DNA of 60,033 nucleotides from Thermoplasmata archaeon UBA184 (GCA_002495185.1 DAEB01000027.1:22373-82405), one strand, 5' to 3'; counted from the first letter of the stretch, positions 49,190-57,934 are shown. Numbers and translations are program-made. The notes: generated by a model not told the origin, from the sequence alone.

Positions 49190-50172
49190 TCGGAACGGTG
49201 CGTCGAACTCTCGGGACGACGAGCGTCGAGCAGGTCCTGGATGGATCGGTCGACGGCCTGGGCGCTGGTCCACCGCGGGTTCCAGCCGAGCGCCTGGACC
49301 TTGCGGATTGAGAGAAGCTGGAGCGGAACGTCTCCGACCCAGCCGCGTTCCCCGCCGGTGAATTCGAGGCGGGCCCGACCCCCGAACGCGGCCACGACCT
49401 TCTCCGCGATCTCCCGCGCCGAGATCTGATCGACGTTCCCGAGATTGTAGATGTTGACCCGGTCGCGTGCCCGGTCCGTCGCGCAGAACATTCCGTCGAC
49501 GCAGTCCTCCGTGCGAAGGTAGCTCTTCCGCTGCTGTCCGTCCCCGAGGACCTCGAGCCGGGTCGGGTCCCGGCGAAGCTTCTCGAAGAAGTCGGGAAGG
49601 ATCCCGTGGGTCATGTTGGGTCCAATGATGTTCGCGAACCGGAAGATGTACACGGTGAGGCCGTACGAGTATGCGTAGGCGCTGAGGAGCCCCTCGGCGG
49701 CGAGCTTCGCCGCTCCGTAGAGCGACTGGGGTTCGAGGGGTCCGTACTCTTCCGGGGTTGGAAAGAGGGAAGCGAGACCATAGACGACGCTCGACGAGGA
49801 GAACACGACCCGAGAGACGTCGTGGCGCCGGGCGGCCTCGAGGACATGGTAGGTGACGACCGTCCCCTCGTCGAGGTCCAGGCGCGAGTCGCTGAGGCCG
49901 CGTCGGATGTCCGGGTTCGTCGCGAGATGCCACACCGTCGAGGCACCCCGAAACTGCTCCTGATAGGTCGAGGGATCCTTGAGGTCCGCCACTGTGAGGA
50001 CCGACGACTTGCCGCTGCGAGACGGAGCGAGATGCTCGCGACGACCGCTCGAAAGATTGTCGATGACGCGGACCTCGTTCGAACGGTCGAGCAGCGATCG
50101 GACGAGCACGGAGCCGATCGCGCCCGCGCCTCCCGTGACGACAACCGGCCCCTCGGCCCCGCGGTCCGGCAT
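49186..50172 (-). CDS. NAD-dependent nucleotide-sugar epimerase/dehydratase (UDP-glucose 4-epimerase-like)
   Basis: The 328-residue extended-SDR enzyme has the NAD site VVVTGGAGAIGSVLVRSLLD, DNLSSGRREHL, VWHLATNPDIR, FSSSSVVYG and the catalytic YGAAKLAAEG (Tyr-x3-Lys), followed by FRFANIIGPNMTHGILPDFF. This is the pattern of GalE-like epimerases making UDP-galactose or related sugars. The ATG start lies 24 bp from a strong TATA box. Confidence 0.92.
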   Translation of the reverse strand: MPDRGAEGPVVVTGGAGAIGSVLVRSLLDRSNEVRVIDNLSSGRREHLAPSRSGKSSVLTVADLKDPSTYQEQFRGASTVWHLATNPDIRRGLSDSRLDLDEGTVVTYHVLEAARRHDVSRVVFSSSSVVYGLASLFPTPEEYGPLEPQSLYGAAKLAAEGLLSAYAYSYGLTVYIFRFANIIGPNMTHGILPDFFEKLRRDPTRLEVLGDGQQRKSYLRTEDCVDGMFCATDRARDRVNIYNLGNVDQISAREIAEKVVAAFGGRARLEFTGGERGWVGDVPLQLLSIRKVQALGWNPRWTSAQAVDRSIQDLLDARRPESSTHRSD

Positions 50173-50195
50173 CGGGTCGGCCGGAGCTGGGGAAG

Positions 50196-50205
50196 CATAT
50201 ATAAG
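50196..50205. promoter_or_regulatory. Symmetric TATA element between the epimerase and the 74-residue protein
   Basis: CATATATAAG. On the minus strand the epimerase start is 24 bp away. On the plus strand ATG 50256 is about 51 bp away, which would leave a leader of about 25 nt with a G-rich ribosome site. Confidence 0.6.
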
Positions 50206-50255
50206 TGGAGTCCCGCCTAAACACGAACCGCCGACAATCCCGGGGGGAACGGGAT

Positions 50256-50480
50256 ATGCGCACGTACGTTCGGATGACGTTCCACTCGGAGGGGGCGAAC
50301 CCGATGAAGGTCGTCGAGGCGATGCACGGTCTCGGGTTCGAGGAGTCCATGGGGATGCACGATTTCGTCTACAAGTGGAAGGACAAGGCGACGATCGACG
50401 ACGTCATCCGGCTGATGACGGAGATGCACGATCGCCTCCGTGGACTCGACGTCAACTACGAGATCACCACCATTTCGTGA
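50256..50480 (+). CDS. Small conserved-looking alpha/beta protein of unknown function
   Basis: The 74-residue soluble protein (MRTYVRMTFHSEGANPMKVV, then EAMHGLGFEESMGMHDFVYK) has a beta-alpha-beta-beta-alpha-beta pattern suggestive of a small ferredoxin-like or ACT/RAM-like fold. The last strand is VNYEITTIS. It is the first of three co-directional genes with a winged-helix-like protein (16 bp later) and an acetyltransferase. No function can be assigned. Confidence 0.7.
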   Translation: MRTYVRMTFHSEGANPMKVVEAMHGLGFEESMGMHDFVYKWKDKATIDDVIRLMTEMHDRLRGLDVNYEITTIS

Positions 50481-50496
50481 CCCACCGGACTCACCG

Positions 50497-50892
50497 ATGC
50501 CGGCAGAGGAGCTGGACCGTCTGGAACGCCTGCTCCTCTTGCATCTGTTGGAGCACCGCGGCCAGCAGATCCGGTTCGAGGCCTCCCAGTGGACGACCGA
50601 GTTTGGGATCCTGAGGAAGTTCTCGAACGAGGACCTCAACGACGTGAAGCAGGCGCTCCGCGTCCTCGAGACCGGGCGAATGATCTACCGGCGGACGCAG
50701 TACGTGGTCGGGTACTCGGAACCGAAGCATGTCTTCTCCCTGACCCCGAGCGGCCATCGGAAGGCGCTCGAATACCGACGTGAGGAGGAAGGGGACGGCG
50801 CATCCGTCGACCTGCCCACCGCCGAGTCCTCCGCGATCGCAGCGGACGGGGAGCGATCGCCGGCCCCGCCCCGGCGACCGTCCCCGAACTGA
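50497..50892 (+). CDS. Winged-helix-like regulatory protein
   Basis: The 131-residue protein (start ATG 50497, MPAEELDRLERLLLLHLLEH) shows an N-terminal helix bundle and a wing-like hairpin (RRTQYVVGYSEPKHVFSLTP followed by SGHRKALEYRREEE), a pattern seen in PadR- or ArsR-type winged helices. The C-terminal ~35 residues are Ala/Pro-rich and disordered. Regulation of DNA is an inference; RNA or protein binding cannot be excluded. Confidence 0.55.
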   Translation: MPAEELDRLERLLLLHLLEHRGQQIRFEASQWTTEFGILRKFSNEDLNDVKQALRVLETGRMIYRRTQYVVGYSEPKHVFSLTPSGHRKALEYRREEEGDGASVDLPTAESSAIAADGERSPAPPRRPSPN

Positions 50893-50898
50893 GCCGGG

Positions 50899-51450
50899 AT
50901 GACGGCCCTCGACGGCGCCCTCGTTCGGCTTCGCCCGCTCGCGTCGGCCGACCTCGAGCCCGTCTTCTCCTGGTACAACGACCCCGAGGTCGTGGCCCCC
51001 TTCGACCGATTCTCGGTCGATTCGTTCGACGACTTTCGGGACGCGGTCTCGAACGCGGCCGACGACCCGACGTCCCTCGCGCCGAGGTTCGCGGTCGAGC
51101 GCCGGGACGACGGGCGGGTCGTCGGGGTCGTGGGCTACTATCGGGCGCATCCGGTGCTCGAGTACATGGATGTCTGGTACGTCCTAGGGGACCGAGCCGC
51201 CCGCGGTCACGGTTTCGGGAAGGAGGCGGTCGGACTCCTGACGGGCCACCTCTTTTCCACGACGTCACTCGAACGCATCGGCGCGACGTGCGATGTGGAG
51301 AACGTTCCATCGTACCGACTCCTGGAGGGACTCGGCTTCCGCCTCGAGGGGACGCTCAAGTCAGCGCTCTACCATCACGCCCATTGGCACGACGTACGGG
51401 TCTACGGGGTTACCCGGGCGGAGTGGGAAGCGAGGGCTCCTCGAGAGTGA
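50899..51450 (+). CDS. GNAT acetyltransferase, RimJ/RimL type
   Basis: The 183-residue protein has the RimJ/RimL layout: VRLRPLASADLEPVFSWYND, WYVLGDRAARGHGFGKEAVG (acetyl-CoA pyrophosphate loop), RIGATCDVENVPSYRLLEGL and GFRLEGTLKSALYHHAHWHD. These enzymes acetylate N-termini of ribosomal proteins or small amines. It starts 6 bp after the winged-helix-like gene. The 3' end overlaps the convergent alaX gene by 41 bp. Confidence 0.9.
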   Translation: MTALDGALVRLRPLASADLEPVFSWYNDPEVVAPFDRFSVDSFDDFRDAVSNAADDPTSLAPRFAVERRDDGRVVGVVGYYRAHPVLEYMDVWYVLGDRAARGHGFGKEAVGLLTGHLFSTTSLERIGATCDVENVPSYRLLEGLGFRLEGTLKSALYHHAHWHDVRVYGVTRAEWEARAPRE

Positions 51451-52165
51451 AGCCGACCCGGTCCCCGCCCGGGACCGGGACCGGTGGGTGCAGCGCGACC
51501 CGGCCGATCTCGCGGGTCGACCGGAGATGGGTTCCCCCGCACGGGCACACATCGGCGGCCTCGATCTCGACGACCCGGACCGGGTCGACCTGCGCCGGCA
51601 GGGGGACGAGACCCGATCGCTCCGCGAACGGGTTGCGGTCCCATTCCGCCCGGGGGACATGACGAAGGGTCACCGGACGCGGGTGGAGGACGGCCTCCGC
51701 AAGGTCGTCCTGGAGCAAGGGGATCACTTCGGGCGGGAGGGCCCCCTCGAGGTCCAGGGTCGCGCCGCTCCCCATCAGTTGAGCCCGCCGAGTCCTCAGC
51801 CGGGTCCGGGCGAAGATCCGCGCGCTCAGAAGGTGCTGGCCGGTATGGAGGCGCATGTGACGGTAGCGTCGGTCCCAATCGAGGACGCCCTCGACCTCGG
51901 TCCCGGCCGCAAGCTCCCGTAGGGCGGCGGGGGAGCCCCGGACCCGGTGCAGGACCGAGAGGCCGGACTTCGTCACGTCAATGACCTCCACCGTCGTTCT
52001 CCCCGAAATGGAGAGGGTCCCTCGGTCGCTCGGCTGTCCGCCTCCCGTCGGGTAGAAGTAGGTCCGGTCGAGCACGACCGCGCCCGGGGGGAGCGCCGTG
52101 ACCCTGGCCCGGAACGAGCGGACGTACGCCGCCTCCGGTTCGCTCAGGTACGCGAGCTCGGTCAC
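51410..52165 (-). CDS. alaX: Alanyl-tRNA editing protein AlaX
   Basis: AlaX clears serine or glycine mischarged onto tRNA-Ala, acting as a free-standing AlaRS editing domain. The 251-residue protein has an AlaRS-like first part (VVLDRTYFYPTGGGQPSDRG) and the zinc/active site HTGQH in RYRHMRLHTGQHLLSARIF. The second metal part is CPCGGTH in AADVCPCGGTHLRSTREIG. This is the AlaX-M/L form with the extra N-terminal barrel. GTG 52165 is chosen as start; a TTG two codons earlier is possible. Confidence 0.93.
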   Translation of the reverse strand: MTELAYLSEPEAAYVRSFRARVTALPPGAVVLDRTYFYPTGGGQPSDRGTLSISGRTTVEVIDVTKSGLSVLHRVRGSPAALRELAAGTEVEGVLDWDRRYRHMRLHTGQHLLSARIFARTRLRTRRAQLMGSGATLDLEGALPPEVIPLLQDDLAEAVLHPRPVTLRHVPRAEWDRNPFAERSGLVPLPAQVDPVRVVEIEAADVCPCGGTHLRSTREIGRVALHPPVPVPGGDRVGFTLEEPSLPTPPG

Positions 52166-52223
52166 GGGCAAGGCGAATCACCGGTGAAGAAACCCGTTGC
52201 GGAGAGGCCCCGCTCTCGGCAAC

Positions 52224-52230
52224 CTTTTTA
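52224..52230 (+). promoter_or_regulatory. TATA-like box for pcn
   Basis: CTTTTTA, 33-39 bp before ATG 52263. Confidence 0.4.
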
Positions 52231-52262
52231 GAGGGGACCGATGTGACGCGCCGAGGAATTGG

Positions 52263-52994
52263 ATGTTCAAGCTTCGGATCAAGATGGAAAACCTCCGGGA
52301 GGTCGTCGAGGTCGTCTCGACCCTGGTCAGCGAGGTCAAGCTGACGATCTCGAAGGACGGACTCGAAGCGAAGGCGGTCGACCCGTCCCACGTCGCGATG
52401 CTGGTCCTCAAGCTCCAGAAGGGGATCTTCGAAGAGTTCACGGGCGAGAGCACAGAGATCGGGGTGGACGTAGAGAAGCTCAAGGAGGTCCTCCGGCTCT
52501 CGAAGCCGGGTGACGTCATCGACCTTCAGTTCGACGGGAAGAATCGGCTGGTCGCCTCGGTCGGTCGGCTCACCCGTCAGATGGCGATCGTCGACCCGGC
52601 GGGCATCACCGACCCAAAGGTCCCGAACGTGAACCCGCCCGCGAGCGTGACGCTGAAGACCGAGGACATGCGCCAGGGGATTCGAGGGAGCGAGAGCTTC
52701 ACCGACCACGTGACGCTCTCCCTCGAGCCGGACGCGTTCACGATGCACTCGGAGGGGGACACCGACCGGCTCGACCTCCGGATCCCGAAGGACTCGCTCA
52801 CCCGGCTTGACGTTAAGGAGCCGGTGAAGAGCATGTATCCTCTCGACTTCTTCTCGGCCATGGTGAAGTCGATCTCGGCGGAGGAGACGACCCTCCACGT
52901 CGGCAACGAGTACCCGCTCAAGATCGAGTTCGCCATGGCGGCCGGACGCGGTGAGGGCCGCTACCTCCTCGCGCCGCGGGTCGAAGAGGATTGA
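52263..52994 (+). CDS. pcn: DNA polymerase sliding clamp PCNA
   Basis: PCNA forms a trimeric ring that tethers DNA polymerase, ligase and FEN1 to DNA. The 243 residues start at ATG 52263 (MFKLRIKMENLREVVEVVST). They carry the DNA-facing motif GLEAKAVDPSHVAMLVLKL, the Asp/Glu-rich interface ESTEIGVDVEKLKEVLR, the interdomain connector region after VDPAGITDPKVPNVNPPASV and the C-terminal LKIEFAMAAGRGEGRYLLAP. The PIP-pocket tail APRVEED is conserved in type. Confidence 0.97.
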   Translation: MFKLRIKMENLREVVEVVSTLVSEVKLTISKDGLEAKAVDPSHVAMLVLKLQKGIFEEFTGESTEIGVDVEKLKEVLRLSKPGDVIDLQFDGKNRLVASVGRLTRQMAIVDPAGITDPKVPNVNPPASVTLKTEDMRQGIRGSESFTDHVTLSLEPDAFTMHSEGDTDRLDLRIPKDSLTRLDVKEPVKSMYPLDFFSAMVKSISAEETTLHVGNEYPLKIEFAMAAGRGEGRYLLAPRVEED

Positions 52995-53063
52995 GGTTCC
53001 CCGACCTCACCTCCCGCCGCCGCAGCTCGATAGGCCGTGTCGTACGCCCGCGGCACGCGCCAT

Positions 53064-53073
53064 CCTCTTAATC
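53064..53073 (+). promoter_or_regulatory. TATA box for the thiolase
   Basis: CCTCTTAATC, 21-30 bp before ATG 53094; supports a leaderless start there. Confidence 0.5.
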
Positions 53074-53093
53074 CGTCGACCGGTCGGTGGGCC

Positions 53094-54299
53094 ATGCCCG
53101 ACCGTCCCGAGCTCTCCGTAGCCATCCTCTCGGCGACTCGCACGCCCATCGGGAAGTTCGGAGGCTCGCTCCGCAACGTTCTCGCGCCCGAGCTCGGTGC
53201 TCACGCCGCCCGAGCGGCGGTCGAGCGTTCGGGGATTCCCGCGGCGGAGATCGACGAAGTGCTGTTCGGGAACGGCATCCAGGCCGGTGTCGGCCAGAAC
53301 CCCGCCCGACAGGTGCTGCGCGGGGTCGGGATTCCCGACAGTGCCGGTGCGGCGACCATCAACATGGTCTGCGGGTCGGGTCTCAAGGCGATCAACCTCG
53401 GCTTCGCGGTCATCCGGGCAGGGGAGTTCGACCGAGTTCTCGTGGGAGGGATGGAGAGCATGTCGAACGCCCCCCACCTCCTGCCGGGTCGAGTACGCTG
53501 GGGAAGCAAGCCCGGGCCGCACTTTCTCGATGACGCGATGCAACGCGACGGTCTGATGGACGCGTACGGGGAGCACGAGATCATGGGGCTGACGGGGGAG
53601 CGAGTCGCGCGCCACTTCCACCTGACCCGGGCCGAGGTCGACGCGTTCGCCCTTCGCAGCAACCGGCTCGCCGTACAGGCCCTGCACGACGGCTACTTCG
53701 CCGCGGAGGTCGTACCGGTTCCCGAATCGATGACACCGGGAGCGAAGGGGCTCGCGCACGACGAGTGCCCTCGGCCCGACACGAGCCTCGAGGCTCTCGG
53801 GAAGCTCCGGCCGGCGTTCGGCTCGGACGGCGTCCTGACGGCCGGCAACTCCTCCCAGATCTCGGACGGCGCGGCCGCGCTCGTCCTCGCCAGCCGGCGG
53901 GAGGTCGAGTCCCGGGGGCTGAAGCCGCTCGCGTGGATCCACTCGACCGGCGAGAGCGGAGTTCACCCGGACGACGTGATGGAGGCGCCCATCCCGACGG
54001 TCCGTAAGCACCTCGCGCGCGTCGGAATCGCTCCGGCCCAGTTCGACCGGGTCGAGCACAACGAGGCGTTCGCCTCCGCGTCCATCGCGGTCCAGCGAAC
54101 GTTCGGGTTCACCGAGGAACAGTTCAACGTCCACGGCGGTGCGGTCGCGCTGGGCCATCCGATCGGGGCGAGCGGCGCCCGGATCGTCGTGACGCTGGTC
54201 CAGGAGCTCGCCCGGACGAAGACGCGCCTCGGGCTCGCCACGGCCTGCATGGGCGGCGGGAACGGCCTCAGCCTGATCGTCGACCGGACCGGCCCCTGA
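53094..54299 (+). CDS. Acetyl-CoA C-acyltransferase (thiolase)
   Basis: The 401-residue thiolase makes or splits acetoacetyl-CoA or a 3-ketoacyl-CoA. The nucleophile is Cys93 in INMVCGSGLKAI. The other catalytic parts are the HNEAFA block, the His in GGAVALGHPIGASGAR and the second Cys in ACMGGGNG (usual form CIGGGQG). It is the bacterial-type thiolase I/II, complete with both Cys, unlike the archaeal SCPx-type acetyl-CoA acyltransferase that lacks the second. It could feed mevalonate synthesis or close beta-oxidation/leucine and isoleucine breakdown. Its 3' end overlaps the convergent cysS by 32 bp. Confidence 0.94.
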   Translation: MPDRPELSVAILSATRTPIGKFGGSLRNVLAPELGAHAARAAVERSGIPAAEIDEVLFGNGIQAGVGQNPARQVLRGVGIPDSAGAATINMVCGSGLKAINLGFAVIRAGEFDRVLVGGMESMSNAPHLLPGRVRWGSKPGPHFLDDAMQRDGLMDAYGEHEIMGLTGERVARHFHLTRAEVDAFALRSNRLAVQALHDGYFAAEVVPVPESMTPGAKGLAHDECPRPDTSLEALGKLRPAFGSDGVLTAGNSSQISDGAAALVLASRREVESRGLKPLAWIHSTGESGVHPDDVMEAPIPTVRKHLARVGIAPAQFDRVEHNEAFASASIAVQRTFGFTEEQFNVHGGAVALGHPIGASGARIVVTLVQELARTKTRLGLATACMGGGNGLSLIVDRTGP

Positions 54300-55518
54300 G
54301 CGGTAGGAGCGAGATTCCCGTCCGGTCCTCGACCTCTCGCAACGCATCCCGGACCGGGGCGCGCTCCCCCGCGGCCACGCGCTCGCTCGCGTCCTTTCCG
54401 AGCTCGGCCGAGAAGGCCCGCAACCGGTCGATGACCTTGTCGGTGGCGAGACCCTCGGAAAGGTCGGAGCGCACGCCCTCCGAGAGTCTCCGCGCGAACG
54501 CCGCGCCGAGGGCACCGCCCCGGCCGGGCTCGAGCCACCGGCGAAGGTTCCTCCGGAGCTCCTCGTACTCCCGCTGCGACTTGTCGAGGGCGAACGGGCT
54601 CCACTCGATCCGAACTCGATAGGGAGTGGAGAGGAGGTACCACCGCAGTCCTCCCGCGCTCGTGCTCTTCAGTGCGGAGCGCAGCGAGGTCAGGTTGCCC
54701 GTCGACTTCGACATCTTCGCCCCGGCCTGCAGGACGAACGCCGTGTGGACGAACATCCGCGAGAACGGCTTTCCGTCGAGCGCGAGGGCGATCTCGTTCT
54801 CCGCGTGGTGGTGAGGGTAGATCAGGTCGAGCCCACCCCCGTGGAGGTCGACGGGAATGTCGAGGATGCGCCGGGCCATCGCGTAGCACTCCAGATGCCA
54901 GCCCGGCGTCCCCCGACCCCACTTGCTCGGCCAGGAGGGGAGCGGAGGGTCCTGCCGCTTCCAGATCACGAACTCCCCGAGCGCGCCCTCTCGTCGAGGG
55001 AACGGGTGGTCCGGCTCCTCGACCGCATGACGTGCCAGGTCCGCCTCGTTGAGGAAGTTCTCTTCCTCCGGCCGTTCGGGCGGAGAGTAGATCCAGAGGT
55101 CGCCTTCACGGCGGACCCGTCCGGTCCGGTCGAGCGCCTCGGCCACGCGAACGATGTCGGGGGCGAAATCGCTCGCGCGGGGATGGTCGACCGGAGGAAG
55201 GATCCCGAACCGCCCCATGTCGCGGAAGAACGCGGCTTCTTCCCGCCGGGCGAGGGCGCGCCACGTCGTGCCGAGCTCGGCGGCCCGACGGTCGATCTTG
55301 TCCTCGAAATCGGTGATGTTCATCACGTGATGGACGAAGTGCCCCTCGGCCGCGAGGAACCGTCGAACGATGTCGAAGAACAGGTACGTGCGGGCGTGGC
55401 CGACGTGGGCCGCGTAGTACACCGTGGGCCCGCAGGCATAGAGCGTGACCGGCCGGCCGGGAAGCGCGCGGACCTTGCGACGTTCGCCGGAGCGCGTATC
55501 CTCGAGCCGGAGACGCAT
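54268..55518 (-). CDS. cysS: Cysteinyl-tRNA synthetase
   Basis: The class I enzyme charges tRNA-Cys. The 416 residues contain the first zinc Cys in LYACGPTVYYAAHVGHARTY with the HIGH variant HVGH, the zinc site GWHLECYAMARRILDIPVDL with GGGLDLIYPHHHAENEIA, and the KMSKS motif AGAKMSKSTGNLTSL. The C-terminal helical domain is short (about 100 residues), so the protein is ~45 residues shorter than bacterial CysRS. A dedicated CysRS means the Sep-tRNA pathway is not needed. Confidence 0.95.
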   Translation of the reverse strand: MRLRLEDTRSGERRKVRALPGRPVTLYACGPTVYYAAHVGHARTYLFFDIVRRFLAAEGHFVHHVMNITDFEDKIDRRAAELGTTWRALARREEAAFFRDMGRFGILPPVDHPRASDFAPDIVRVAEALDRTGRVRREGDLWIYSPPERPEEENFLNEADLARHAVEEPDHPFPRREGALGEFVIWKRQDPPLPSWPSKWGRGTPGWHLECYAMARRILDIPVDLHGGGLDLIYPHHHAENEIALALDGKPFSRMFVHTAFVLQAGAKMSKSTGNLTSLRSALKSTSAGGLRWYLLSTPYRVRIEWSPFALDKSQREYEELRRNLRRWLEPGRGGALGAAFARRLSEGVRSDLSEGLATDKVIDRLRAFSAELGKDASERVAAGERAPVRDALREVEDRTGISLLPLRGRSGRRSG

Positions 55519-55604
55519 GGCGTCCGAACCGGCGCCCCGCCGTGGATAACGCTTTGGGAACGGGTTACCCGCTGATAGCCTCGGAAGGTTGAAGGGGGAG
55601 GACG

Positions 55605-55871
55605 GTGCTTGTCGGCGCGGGGGCGAGCGGGCGGATGGAGACGCTCTATCTCCTCGTCGAGACCGAGGTCGGTCGCCTCGACGAGGTCCTGAACCGGCTC
55701 AAGTCGGTTCCCGGCGTCACCGAGGTCCAGGCGGTCACCGGGCCGTTCGACCTCATCGTCAAGGTGGAGGCGCCCCACATCAACGTCGCGCTGGATACGG
55801 TGGTTCACCGGATTCGCAAGATCGCCGGGATCAAGTCCACCGAGACGCTCGTGACGGTCGCGACCGGGTGA
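55605..55871 (+). CDS. Stand-alone Lrp/AsnC ligand-binding (RAM) domain protein
   Basis: The 88-residue protein is only the RAM effector domain of Lrp/AsnC regulators: LYLLVETEVGRLDEVLNRLK, SVPGVTEVQAVTGPFDLIVK, IRKIAGIKSTETLVTV. It lacks the DNA-binding half. Such proteins bind amino acids and may associate with full-length Lrp proteins. The GTG at 55605 has a GGGGGAGG ribosome site; ATG 55635 (METLYLL) is where the conserved domain begins and is the alternative start. Confidence 0.85.
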   Translation: MLVGAGASGRMETLYLLVETEVGRLDEVLNRLKSVPGVTEVQAVTGPFDLIVKVEAPHINVALDTVVHRIRKIAGIKSTETLVTVATG

Positions 55872-55893
55872 ACCGTCGGGCGTCGGTCGGCCC

Positions 55894-55903
55894 CATAAAA
55901 TAC
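55894..55903 (+). promoter_or_regulatory. TATA box for the peroxiredoxin
   Basis: CATAAAATAC, 22-31 bp before ATG 55925; leaderless start likely. Confidence 0.6.
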
Positions 55904-55924
55904 CCGTTCCACTTCGGGCGGCGC

Positions 55925-56365
55925 ATGGTCGAGGTGGGCGAGAGCGCTCCGGACTTCACCGCGCCGAACCAGGACGGCACCCCGTTCCGCCTTTCCTCGC
56001 TCCGCGGGTCGCCCGTGGTCCTCTACTTCTACCCGGAGGCGGACACTCCCGGCTGCACGATCGAGTCGAAGGGGTTCCGGGACGTCTATCCGCAGTTCCA
56101 AGCGCAGAAGGTCCGCGTCGTCGGCGTGAGCGTGGACGATTGCCCCAAGCAGAAGGCGTTCGCGCAGAAGTACGGTCTCCCGTTTCCCCTGGTCGCCGAC
56201 TCCTCGAGGAGCGTCGCCCAGGCGTACGGGGTGCTCAACCCCCGGGGTCGGGCGCGTCGTGTCACCTTCCTCATCGACTCGGACGGGAAGGTCGTCGAGG
56301 TTATCGACACCTCGTCCCCCGGACCGCATCTCGAGCGAGCCCGCGCTCGCTTTCTCACCGCGTAG
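55925..56365 (+). CDS. bcp: Peroxiredoxin, Bcp/PrxQ type
   Basis: The 146-residue enzyme reduces hydrogen peroxide and organic peroxides. The peroxidatic Cys44 is in FYPEADTPGCTIESKGFRD, and the fold is complete (VGESAPDFTAPNQDGTPFRL to RVTFLIDSDGKVVEVI). The common PrxQ resolving Cys five positions later is absent. A second Cys at 73 (VSVDDCPKQKAF) lies at the start of alpha-3, where some Bcp enzymes place it, so an atypical two-Cys mechanism is possible. Confidence 0.94.
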   Translation: MVEVGESAPDFTAPNQDGTPFRLSSLRGSPVVLYFYPEADTPGCTIESKGFRDVYPQFQAQKVRVVGVSVDDCPKQKAFAQKYGLPFPLVADSSRSVAQAYGVLNPRGRARRVTFLIDSDGKVVEVIDTSSPGPHLERARARFLTA

Positions 56366-56429
56366 GCGGCGCGCACTCTGCGCCCCCGCGGCCTCGGGCT
56401 CCGACCGGGAGGAGACCGGTCGGCCGAGT

Positions 56430-57389
56430 CTATTCTGGGACCGCGCGCGAGGCGCTCGCCGCGCGACCGGGGCCGTGATGCCACAGGGCCGGGAACCGCG
56501 CGGGGTCGACGAAGACCCGAGTCTCGTCCACCACCCACCCGTGCTTCACGTGGCCGACCTCGTCCGAGCCGCGGAGCGCGACCCCGGTCGCGATGAGCTC
56601 GCCGTTGCGGTGCACGAGCGCGACCCGCGCGCCGGTCGCGAACGGCTTCGGGAGCGCGAGGATCCCCCCGCTCGCGAGACCCGCGCCGTGGGCGAGCGCG
56701 CTCGCGGCGGCGTCCTTCACGACGATCGCGGGGAACTCCCGCCAGACCTCCTCGATCGGGTGGAGGAGGGCGAGCATCGGGGCCGGGTCGCCCGCGGCCC
56801 GCGCGGCCGCCGCGTCGGCGAGGACCGTGAGCGGGACCGCCGCCGATTCACGGAACGGACCGTTCGCGACGCGCCGGAGCTCCTCCATGTGCGCCCCGAG
56901 CCCGAGCGCTTCCCCGAGGTCGACGGCGAGGGTTCGCACGTACGTTCCCGAGTCCGCCGTGATGTCGAGGAGGAGCCGAGGCCCCTCGGACTCGACGAGC
57001 GTGAGCCGATGGATGGTGCGGATGCGGCGCTCCCGCTTCACCGCCGACCGGACGGGAGGCGTCTGGTAGACCGGCCCGGTGAACTCCGCGAGCACCCGCT
57101 TCACCTCGCGGAGGGGAACGGGCCCGTGGAGAACGACGGAGGCGACGTACCGCTTCGGGAACTCGAGGACGAGGGGAAGGAGCTTCAGCGCCGGACCGAC
57201 CCCGACCCAGAGGAGCCCCGAGACGTTCGGGTCGAGGGTCCCGGCGTGGCCGGCGACCGGGACACCGAGAAGGTCCCGCGCCCAGGCCGTCACCTGATGC
57301 GAGGAGGGGCCGCGCGGCTTGTCGATGAGGAGGAACGCCCCTTCGGCGAACCGCTCGTCGACCGCGTCCGTCCCGCTCGTCCCGCTCAT
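56430..57389 (-). CDS. cbf5: tRNA/rRNA pseudouridine synthase Cbf5
   Basis: Cbf5 (dyskerin homologue) makes pseudouridines guided by H/ACA RNAs. The 319 residues contain FLLIDKPRGPSSHQVTAWAR, the catalytic Asp53 in GHAGTLDPNVSGLLWVGVG, KRYVASVVLHG, VYQTPPVRSAVKRERRIRTI, DSGTYVRTLAVDLG and a C-terminal PUA domain (FPAIVVKDAAASALAHGAGL...). Its start overlaps the cmk stop, and cmk overlaps DUF106, as in many archaeal ribosomal superoperons. Confidence 0.96.
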   Translation of the reverse strand: MSGTSGTDAVDERFAEGAFLLIDKPRGPSSHQVTAWARDLLGVPVAGHAGTLDPNVSGLLWVGVGPALKLLPLVLEFPKRYVASVVLHGPVPLREVKRVLAEFTGPVYQTPPVRSAVKRERRIRTIHRLTLVESEGPRLLLDITADSGTYVRTLAVDLGEALGLGAHMEELRRVANGPFRESAAVPLTVLADAAAARAAGDPAPMLALLHPIEEVWREFPAIVVKDAAASALAHGAGLASGGILALPKPFATGARVALVHRNGELIATGVALRGSDEVGHVKHGWVVDETRVFVDPARFPALWHHGPGRAASASRAVPE

Positions 57390-57934
57390 CGCGTCGCCGC
57401 CGCTTCGCGCTCCCGGACGAACGAGAGGATCCGTTCCGCGACCGCGGCCGGGGGAAGGTCGCTCGAGTCGACCGTCAACCCCGGTGTCTCGCGGTCGAGG
57501 TCGATACTGTAGTAGCGCAGGTAACGGTCCCGCTCGCTCGCTTCGCGCTCGCGGACGAGCCGACGCGCCTCGTCGACCGCCTCCTTGTCCCGTTCGGCGA
57601 CGCGGCGGACTCGAACGTCCTCGCGCGCCGTCACGACGATATCGTAGACCGGGACTCCGGCGCGCCGGCAGAGCGCTCCCTGGATCCGGCCGTCCAGAAG
57701 GCGGCCCGGGGTGGCGAGCGCCTGCATCGTCCGGTCGAGTTCCCGGTCGACCTCGGGATGCGTCGCGGCGTAGCGCCCGAAGGTCGCGAGGTCCATGTCG
57801 CGCCGCCGCGCTTCCGCCCGAAAGAGGTCCCCGGCGGAGCGGAACTCGAGGCCGAGCGACGTCGCGACCAGGCGCCCCGCCGTGGACTTCCCGCTGCCCG
57901 GAGGGCCGCCGACCGTGACGACCGCGTGGATCAC
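57386..57934 (-). CDS. cmk: Cytidylate kinase, archaeal type
   Basis: The 182-residue kinase phosphorylates CMP/dCMP. It starts at GTG 57934, inside the DUF106 stop (GTGA). Visible are the P-loop VTVGGPPGSGKSTAGRL, the acceptor/LID parts FRSAGDLFRAEARRRDMDL, RLLDGRIQGALCRRAG, TAREDVRVRRVAERD and RYLRYYSIDLDRETPGLTVD. Both ends are translationally coupled to neighbours. Confidence 0.94.
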   Translation of the reverse strand: MIHAVVTVGGPPGSGKSTAGRLVATSLGLEFRSAGDLFRAEARRRDMDLATFGRYAATHPEVDRELDRTMQALATPGRLLDGRIQGALCRRAGVPVYDIVVTAREDVRVRRVAERDKEAVDEARRLVREREASERDRYLRYYSIDLDRETPGLTVDSSDLPPAAVAERILSFVREREAAATR

